A stretch of 64,000 nt of DNA from NCBI GenBank assembly GCA_032821775.1, contig JAVLRN010000007.1, positions 558,001 to 622,000 on the forward strand, given 5' to 3'. Both the position numbers and the translations under genes were made by a program. Below are positions 56,687-64,000 of the stretch, piece after piece. Each line of letters starts with the position of its first letter. The first letter of the stretch is position 1. Below the pieces are notes generated by a model, which searched no databases, had not been told where the DNA came from, and saw only the letters and a list, made by a program, of their open reading frames with translations. Source of the DNA: Sanguinoderma infundibulare (Eukaryota; Basidiomycota; Agaricomycetes; Polyporales; Polyporaceae).

Positions 56687-57427
56687 TCCTTGAATGTCGA
56701 CGGCGTTTGTGGCAGCATGGCTGCGATTGATTTGTCGGCCTTCGATTTATATTTTGTCATCTCTTCGGGCTTGAAAGTGTCTGCTTGCTTTCCGATGCTA
56801 GGATATATACATACCGATGGATCTCCGGCATTTATTGATGCCGGACCTCGGAGTGGCGTTTAGAGCGAGTCGTCAACGGCCTGCATGGCGCGAACAGTAA
56901 CATATATGCATTGGAGTAAAGGTATGCTGGGCGCCCAGGACGGGAAGGGACTTGAAGCGCTTGAACACTATGGCCGACATTTTTCAAATGACTAGAGAAG
57001 AAATATCAGCATGGACTGAACGCCGCCCAGAATAGCTTTTGGTTTCGGCTCCACGGTGCGTGTTTCTTTCCCTCCGGTGTCGGTGTAGGATATCCTGTAG
57101 CTCTTAGTAGTCAATGTAGTAGGAATTATGTAGGACTTGGTAGCGACTTTCCCTAGGGAGGGACTCCGGTCCTGGCGCATACCTTTTTGTGGTCGTCGGG
57201 ATAAGTACCTTCTCGCTCGTCGTCTCTCGCGAAAGGGAGGGACAACGAACGAGAAGGGAAACCAAAATGCATGTCTAGAGGCCATCTGACTAGGTTTTCT
57301 GGTGCTTTCCGCACATTAATCTTATGTTACGATCCTTGCAGAAGCTCGCATATTCTTGTACCCTGACAGAATCAATGTTAGCTTAACGTCATCGATCTCA
57401 GAAGGATGGGATGGTGCCTGTGTCCGG
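56687..57427. other. Intergenic, no gene
   Basis: A minus-strand frame (57285-56992) starts MASRHAFWFPFSFVV but has no recognisable family or splice support. Confidence 0.4.
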
Positions 57428-58229
57428 ACCCGAGTACACACCAGGGGTGAGTCGTGACTGTGTCCGAAAATTTCACTGAAAAAATTTGTACTGTTCAGCA
57501 AAGAGGTGAGCCAAGCGTGAAGCGGCGGAGGTCATCCGACGAGAGAGGGAGCAGCTGAATGCAATGGTTCCCCGGCGTCTGAGTTGCCTTCTACAGACAT
57601 GCCACGTGAGCGAGTTTTCTTCCTTCATGACTGGTAAACTGCGTCGCTTGTCCTCCCGCCGACTGCTCTTCGAGCACACTGAACCTCCGATTCGGATAGC
57701 GGAACCTTTTTTACTGCACAAATGCAACACCTGGCACAACCGTGCGTCCGTGACTCAACTTTCCCCACTTCCCCCCGCTTTCCGAGTCCCCAACTCGGAG
57801 GCTCCCTGATATGTCACTACTATGTCGATTCCAACTGCCAGTACAACTGGAGCCATTATCGCGGTAAGTCCTCGTAAAAGAACGTAGACGCCTCTATATC
57901 TACTAACGTCTCGGCGTGCAACTGAAAAGCCTATTGCGAGGGACTGGTTCAACGCGGCCGCTTGCACCGTGGCGCGATTGTGATTGGCGGATCACCGGGC
58001 TCCAATGCGTCGGTTATATCTAGGCGAGTTCTGGCCAGCTTTGTTCTCCGCTTTGTCTTAGACCCACGTTGTCTTTGCAGAAGCAGTCAATCACATACCA
58101 CCACACGTCATTTGGTCCACTCCGATGTGACTGGACGTCGACCGCAAAGCCCTGCTGCTATAGTAGGTTGACGTCGAAGCGTGGGCAAAAGGGCTTTGGA
58201 TATCGCTTTCCATTCCTTATACCTCAGTT

Positions 58230-58331
58230 TTATATATAAAGCTGAGGCCCCATGCCTCGAAACCAGTATCCCTGCCTACTTCCAACGCCCACCTTCTTAG
58301 CTAAGTTCTCGCTACACCCTCCCCACACGCA
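58230..58331 (+). promoter_or_regulatory. Conserved core promoter of the zinc-finger family (copy 4)
   Basis: TATATATAAAGCTGAGGCCC, then CATGCCTCGAAACCAG, about 100 bp before the ATG. Confidence 0.65.
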
Positions 58332-58334
58332 ATG

Positions 58335-59189
58335 ATGCCTCACGTTCGCGGTTCCCAAATCGACTTGAACGTACGCTCCCGTTTCGCCGTCCACCTCGCA
58401 AAGGCACCAACTGATTTTACGTGTCTAGAACGAGCCTCAAGATGGCCGTTTCACGTGCGGTACATGCGAACAGTCCTTCGGAAGGATATATGAGTTGGAC
58501 CGCCACATGAAGACGCACGCTGAGAATAAGGAAGACCTGTAAGTTTTCTATCCTCAGTAAGGGCCCCTACACATGCTGGTCGGCCCGGACAACATAGTAT
58601 GTTCAGATGCAAACACGAAGGATGCGACTTCGCCAGCCTGCAACGCAGCAATGTGGTAAACCATTTCATCAGTCTCCAGTGAGTCCAGCTTCTCCACTGT
58701 CCGCATGACATGCATGCTCAATCACAAATTACGCGCAGCACGAATGAGGCATTCGAGTGCTCCTTCACGGTTGTGGACGCTTCGGGAAGGGTTTCCAATT
58801 GCCCGTACAAGACGAAGGATCGGTACGCATTGACGAAGCATGAGAAGCGTAACCATGAAGGCCAGCAGCCCAGGGATGGAGCCCGAGAGCAGAATCTCGA
58901 CGTCATCGATAAGTTCCGCAATGACTGCTGCCTCCCCCCTTCCTCACCACCGAAGCGAAAACCCGCTTCTGCTTCTTCACCACGGCGAAGCGTGCCTTAT
59001 CCTTCCCCTTCTTCATCGCGGCCAAAGCTGCCCTACCCTTCCTCACCGGCGTCATCCATTGTCGCCATGCCCTCTACGCCGCCGCGTTCCCGGACTGAGT
59101 CAGTCATCATACAGCGCAGCCCGGTCTCTCCGCTGTTCCTTCACCCATACAAGGACGTTTATGGAGGATCTAACATTTCGGGACCCTGA
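58335..59189 (+). CDS. C2H2 zinc-finger protein, family copy 4
   Basis: Close paralogue of copy 2. Exons 58335-58370, 58429-58538, 58598-58678 and 58739-59189; a second ATG lies just before at 58332. Exon 1 MPHVRGSQIDLN; exon 2 one finger (CGTCEQSFGRIYELDRHM); exon 3 FRCKHEGCDFASLQRSNVV; exon 4 the long-loop finger (FECSFTVVDASGRVSNCPYK). The C-terminus is longer than in copy 2 by a Ser/Pro repeat (SASSPRRSVPYPSPSSS) before the shared SPVSPLFLHPYKDVYGG. No stops or broken splice sites, so it may be active. Targets unknown. Confidence 0.8.
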
Positions 59190-59433
59190 CGCCCCCTCAA
59201 TAGTGTCGTGTTTTGCAGCTTGGATTGCAGGGAAGTCGAGAGGCGCGAACTGGTGCTGATGCGAGCGTCTGTCTTGGATAACATATAAACTCGTCTACGT
59301 CTTAATGATATATCCATGTATCTAGATATAATATATAACCCGATATGCTTTATTCCGAACCTGATCCCCGCGATCCTTCTTCCAAGGTGGTGAGTTACTA
59401 CAAGAGTCTACAACTCGGAAATGGGTTCGTGAG

Positions 59434-60250
59434 ACTAAGGTTCGAACCCTCGTACGGCGTTTTCCGGAGCGCCGCCCGGCGTTTCAAGTTCGTAGTCGGT
59501 TCGTGCCTCGCACTTGACTCAGTTCCTCTTCTTGCTGAGCTAAAGTTCTCTGCTTAAGTGCTTGAGAAGCAGTCGCACACAAGGGCCCCCTTCTCATACT
59601 TTCTTATGCTCCCAGACTCTAGAGAGCCGTCAAGACTTATTTGACGTTCCCTGGACTTCCCGGCCAAATACAATGCACCATAATTTCCCAGCACGAGCCC
59701 GGCATATCCGCGGGCAGCGGTGGGGGCCAGAGGCAAGAGACGATTGTTACAGGATATGCCGTAGCGAGTGCGCCTATTCAAGATGGCGCACCGAAGTTAC
59801 ACGAGAGAGGTGAAGCAAGCACAGGTGAGTCAAACGATGATTCCGCGTCGGTCTACTCGCATAGCCGGAATATATCCCAGGTTGCGTCAGCATAGTAGGT
59901 CTGTGTGCTGTACGAAGCTGAAGCACGTACCGATTGACCGGGTATAAAACCTACTCTTCGTCCTTGACGCGCCCCTTCACACTGGACGGGCTAGGCTGCT
60001 TCTTGTTGGGTTTGGCGAAGCTACGACTGGGGAACGATGGATCATCGCAGGCGAGTGTCAAATATTCGGATCTACTGACTAGTAGTCAACGATGGACCGT
60101 CCCCCACTGATTGGCGAGTTCCTGGTAGTCGCGCTCCTTGCAGAGATGACTGTCGTATCGAACACATATTTATTCTTATTCTATAAGCGCGCCTCATGAG
60201 CTCTCGCATCGTAGGCTTCGGTCATGACTTGTCAACTTACGACACACATC
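59434..60250. other. No recognisable gene
   Basis: Short frames only. The sequence AGGTTCGAACCC at 59440 looks tRNA-like but no tRNA fold surrounds it. Confidence 0.4.
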
Positions 60251-60309
60251 GACCTACGCCATGCCCGTTAGACCGGTGCTTGAAAGCTGTCATGTTTGCG
60301 CAACTGGTC

Positions 60310-60720
60310 TTCAAATAATTTTATCAGGTGTATGTCCCGGTGGGAAATGTCAGGCGGAGGTTGCGAGCTTTGGAAGGAGAAGGAGAGTTGAGAAAGGCTC
60401 GCTCCGAGACTCAACGTACTCAACCGTTGCGGTGTTGTCACGGCATGCTTCCCCAGCGTCTGAATTCCCTTCTTCGGACATGGCTCCACGTGGCCAAGGA
60501 TCCTTTCGCCAAACTCCCAGCGTCCTCCGAATCGGACCTGCTGAACTTCCTTCCACCCACTGGCCCCAGAGCAAGTCGAACCCGGGACTCAAGTAGGGCG
60601 ACATGTTTTTCCCGGGTAAGTGCGATTCCTCGGACCACTATGCTTTTGTGGCTAAACTTTCCCCGCTTTCATTCGCGCCGCTTCCTCGCTGTCGCCGCTT
60701 CCTGATCTGCCTTGTGGACG
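60310..60720. repeat. Upstream block shared by zinc-finger copies 2, 4 and 5
   Basis: Contains GGCGGAGGT, CCCCAGCGTCTGAATT and CCTTCTTCGGACATG-CCACGTG, diverged versions of blocks at 17820-17900 and 57520-57620. The zinc-finger unit therefore includes about 0.8 kb of conserved upstream DNA. Confidence 0.55.
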
Positions 60721-61027
60721 CGTAGACGTCTATTACGTTCTTGCATCTGCAAAGCACATGTCAATTGTGAACAAATCACTGCTGGGACTCATCCGATTGT
60801 ACTGCTGCGCCATTATTGTTGACGGGTCACTCCGACGGACTCAGGCTTGTGCGGCGTTCGTATTTAGGCAAGTTCCACATATGGTTGTCTTACGCATTTT
60901 ATTTGGGCTACGCTGGTATTGCTGGACTCGTAGGATGCTGTGCCAATCACTAAGATGGTGCGCTTTGACTTCGGAGCCCGGGCAAGTGCGCTTTGTATGC
61001 CGCTTTCTGTTCCTCATATCTGGGTGT

Positions 61028-61126
61028 TATATATAAATCCGAGGCTCCATGCCTCCTTGAACCAGCATCCCTGTTCCCTGGCGACGTCGACCTCAGCCAA
61101 GTTCCACGTACATCCTGCATACCACA
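61028..61126 (+). promoter_or_regulatory. Conserved core promoter of the zinc-finger family (copy 5)
   Basis: TATATATAAATCCGAGGCTC, then CATGCCTC and CAGCATCCCTG, 99 bp before the ATG. Confidence 0.65.
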
Positions 61127-62149
61127 ATGCCTGCCGATCGTACCCCTGCAAAGGAAGTACACTCCTTTTCCCCCATCATGCCCCGGACTTCCAGGATCCC
61201 TGTGGCTCCGGTGACACCGGAAAAAAAGGTATGCTCCTTTTCCGCTGTCCAGATTCCCATGACGCCAACTGATGTTATTTGTTAGTCAGACGGCAGTCAC
61301 CCATGCGATCTCTGCGCGCGTTCCTTTACGAGAGCATGTATATTGGCTAACCACCGCTTGACGCACGCACCGAAGCCATTCACATGCGATGTCTGCAAGG
61401 ATTCCTTCAGACGCAGGGCTAATTTCAACCACCACCAGGAGACGGAATGCGGCACTGTCAGGAAGAAACGCACTAAAAAGGCCAGGATATGCGAAGTCTG
61501 CCAGCGGAGCTTTACCGGGTCCGCTGGCTTGGAACGCCACAAGAAGACGCACGCTGAGAATAAGGAAGAGCTGTAAGTTTTCTATTCTCAGTCAGGGCCC
61601 CTACACATGCTGATCAGCCCGGACAACATAGTATGTTCAGATGCAAACACGAAAATTGCGACTTCGGCAGCCTGGAATGGAGCAACGTCGTGAACCATTT
61701 CATCGGTGCCCAGTGAGTTTCGCGACCTTCCGACGGATGGCATGCATGCTGAACCACAGATCGCCCGCAGCACGAACGACGATGACCCGTCGTTCGAGTG
61801 CCCCTTTACGGTTACGGATGCCTCGGGGAACGTCTCGAACTGCCAGTACGAGACAAAGAATCGGAGTGCCATGTCCAGGCACGAGACGAAGTACCATGCA
61901 GGCGAGCAGCCGAGGGGTGATGCACGCCAGCATACAGATGTCCTCAGCCAGTACAGCGACTGCTTCATCTCCCCTTCATCACCGCAGCGAGAACCCGCTT
62001 CGCCACCACGAACCCCCGCTTCCTCTGCATCACGCCGAAGCCCGCCCTCCGCTGTGTCACCAGCGTCATCCGCCATTGCCAGACCCTCCACACCGCCCCG
62101 GAATGGGTTAGCCACTGAACAGACGAGCCCGGTCGAAGATTCGCCGTAA
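61127..62149 (+). CDS. C2H2 zinc-finger protein, family copy 5
   Basis: Exons 61127-61228, 61286-61572, 61632-61712 and 61771-62149. The first exon is longer than in the others (MPADRTPAKEVHSFSPIMPR). Exon 2 has three fingers: CDLCARSFTRACILANHRLTH, CDVCKDSFRRRANFNHH and CEVCQRSFTGSAGLERHKKTH. Exon 3 is FRCKHENCDFGSLEWSNVV. Exon 4 carries the long-loop finger (FECPFTVTDASGNVSNCQYE), very like that of copy 3, then Ser/Pro repeats. Open throughout. The three-finger exon matches copy 1, while exons 3-4 match copy 3, so exons appear to have been reshuffled among family members. Confidence 0.8.
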
Positions 62150-62790
62150 TTCCGGGGAGGTCGAGAGGTGTTGCAATTGTTGCGCACACCATATCGGTCG
62201 ACGGCCTATGAATGTACAATATATGATCCGCTATGCCTTATGCATTATGCCAAGCCATATGCCAACATCCTTTTCCTTGCGTCCGTATCCTTCGTGGACT
62301 TGAGAACATGGCAACTCGTAGGAAAAGTCACGCCAATCGTCAACGGTTTCATCGATGCAGGCCGGTCGCTATCGCGAGGTGGGGCAGGCTGAGCGCACTC
62401 GCCGTCGGCCGCCCGAGCGAGCGGAATGGCTGGTTTCAACCGCGAGACTACGCTGTTCACATGGTTAGTTATAGCACTTGCACTGCGACTCCCATGCAAG
62501 GGGACAGGGACGGGAAGAAATCCAAGATGGCTTTTTGGTGGAAGACGATGAAGAATACGGTGAAGCTCAGCGACTCGGCGACGTCCTTCGCGAACTTGAA
62601 AGCAAAAGAGGATCTCGTAACTCACCACCGTTTCCCACTCTCCGAATATAATAGCCGCTCCAAGTAACGGTTGCAAACATACCGAGGTTCAAATTCAATC
62701 ATTGGTCTCCTCGATTGCCCCACGGCACATTTAAAAACGCGGCATGAAACATCGCATCTGCCTTGGACAGTGCGGATTCCAACCTTTCAT
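62150..62790. other. 3' flank of copy 5; no gene
   Basis: Includes ATATGATCCGCTATGCCTTA, also found 3' of copies 1 and 2 in variant form. Short frames only. Confidence 0.4.
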
Positions 62791-62791
62791 T

Positions 62792-63938
62792 TCACCGTTG
62801 TACCACCCCCAGACCCTGACTGACACCGTCGGCTGCGTCCTCCACGAAAACGCCCGAGTACAGAAGCGCCTCCGTCGTCCCTTCCTGGATGCCATAGTGT
62901 ACCACATCGCCTTGGTTCGCGGGAGAGTCAGCCAGGTTAACGAGGGGCAGCTAAGCATATGCATAGTCAGCTTCCACCTCACAGAGTCACTGGGTCGGCT
63001 CCCACCTTTAGCACCGCGAAGTGGAAGTCGCCTTGGCCGTCCGCGCCGGAAGCGGCGGTAGGATTCGGGGTGGTCGCCACGACTTGCCGCAAGAGCTCGG
63101 CGTTCTGAGAGTACCAAACGGCGAGCGTGAGGGCGTTCCAGTCCACTTCGACGGCGAAGTTGTGCCACGCGTCCGAAGTGAACGGCGTGCTGAAGAGGAC
63201 GTTCAGCGCGTGGTCGAGCACCTTGAACGAATGAGCATTCGGGGCGGGCAGGGGACCGGTCGGGTTGGTGAAGGGAGAACCTAACCAGGAATGTCAATTG
63301 GTCGACGATAGACGGTTACAGACAGAAAACTACGCACCAAGCTGAATACCGAAAACGTGAGACCCGTCATTCGGTTCGATGAAGACGATCTGATACTCGT
63401 GCGTGTAGTTCAGAGGTCGCGTCTCATCCTGTTGGATGGAAAAGTGGAAGATCGTCTTGTTCGTCTCCATCTGCACGACCAGGTTCGTGTGCTCCCCATC
63501 GTTGGCCGCGATGATATCCGTCCTCCGGAAGCCGTACTGCGGGTTAGTGCCTCCTGGGAGGAAAACGGAGCTGTTGTCGATCGACACCGAGATGACCTGT
63601 TCCCGTGGCCCCCTGTCGTTCCAAAGCGGGGTTGGCAGAAGGGAGTCCCCGTGCAGCTGAGAGTACTACGATGAACAGTTAAACATCCGGATCAGTTAGG
63701 TAGGGCCCGGGACTGACGTGCGACGCGTTTTCAGATCCCTTCACCACTCTAATCTGAAGTCAGCTCGATTGTGAAATGAAAGTCAACTATGTACTCACGT
63801 AAGGAAGGGGCCAGTCGAAGCGTCGAGGTCAGCATCCGTCAAGTTGAAGGGTGCGCGTCCATCCCAAATCACCGTAGTTGCAAGGGCGGATAATGTCGAG
63901 GCGCACGCAGAGAAGGCGAGGAACACGAACCGCACCAT
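62792..63938 (-). CDS. Secreted GH131 beta-glucanase
   Basis: Leftward gene starting at ATG 63938 with signal peptide MVRFVFLAFSACASTLSALA. Domain features in order: TTVIWDGRAPFNLTDADLDA, VVKGSENASH, LHGDSLLPTPLWNDRG, ISVSIDNSSVFLPGGTNPQY with GFRRTDIIA, TNKTIFHFSIQQDETRPLNY, HEYQIVFIEPNDGSHVFGIQ, NAHSFKVLDHALNVLFSTPF, WHNFAVEVDWNALTLAVWYS and QGDFHFAVLK. After a last intron come GDVVHYGIQEGTTEALLYSG and VFVED. These are the conserved blocks of the GH131 catalytic domain, which acts on beta-1,3/1,4/1,6-glucans in plant or fungal walls. Five exons with GT-AG introns; stop TGA at 62792. No cellulose-binding module follows. Near 63980, leftward, ATAAGATATAAG may be the TATA region. Intact. Confidence 0.9.
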
Positions 63939-64000
63939 GGAGAAGCGAGTCGGGGCCTTCCACGATGCAATGGCAACGACGGGGCTCTCTTATATCTTAT

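Larger units (their letters stand above)
57428..59433. repeat. Segmental duplication, unit containing zinc-finger copy 4
   Basis: Direct-orientation partner of 17705-19598. It differs by small indels and by an extra Ser/Pro-rich stretch in the last exon of the enclosed gene. The two units lie 40 kb apart with the transposon between. Confidence 0.8.

Noticed and set aside
59436..59460. tRNA-like T-loop (GGTTCGAACC)
   Set aside because: The T-stem does not pair over five bases and no anticodon arm, D-arm or acceptor stem can be drawn around it.

Overview
The window is nuclear DNA from a filamentous basidiomycete, most likely a mushroom-forming Agaricomycete. Genes are broken by many 50-90 bp GT-AG introns, and the recognisable families are fungal: class 3 lipase, type-B carboxylesterase, GH131 glucanase, YKT6, Hsp20 and mushroom-type F-box tails. 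I see no tRNA, rRNA or CRISPR array.

Layout. 1-4.4 kb: a divergent pair of small heat-shock genes and a coiled-coil gene. 4.9-6.2 kb: two arrays of the same short minisatellite enclosing relics of a glycerol dehydrogenase and a HET-domain gene. 6.8-12.8 kb: an F-box gene, a secreted lipase and a membrane-anchored coiled-coil gene. 13.4-15.6 kb: short-chain dehydrogenase and HIT-family pseudogenes. 16-26 kb and 57-62 kb: five copies of a C2H2 zinc-finger family sharing exon structure and core promoter, one of them a two-module fusion, with a YKT6 pseudogene and coiled-coil gene A between. 54.3-56.7 kb: a decaying carboxylesterase. 62.8-63.9 kb: a GH131 gene.

The centrepiece is at 28397-53074. 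A second copy of the coiled-coil gene (gene B, 27702-53615) keeps all three exons open, but its first intron holds a 24.7 kb insertion. The intact paralogue at 22003-23237 shows the empty site. A 7-bp direct repeat (CCGCTTC) flanks the insertion, and its ends are imperfect inverted repeats rich in GGCCGG. It encodes a KDZ-type DDE transposase with a CxC2-like cysteine cluster, a TET/JBP-type 2-oxoglutarate/Fe(II) dioxygenase, a Zn(II)2Cys6-like coiled-coil protein, a homeodomain/HMG-like protein, a protein with 24-residue tandem repeats, and one more unknown protein. Between 31.4 and 35.5 kb it also carries degraded fragments that look like ordinary mushroom genes, which I read as captured host DNA.

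The transposase and dioxygenase frames are open throughout, so the element looks recent and perhaps autonomous. Two accessory genes each contain a single in-frame TGA where CGA would be expected, as methyl-CpG deamination would produce. Exon boundaries were read by eye and are approximate. All family assignments rest on recognised motifs, not on searches.
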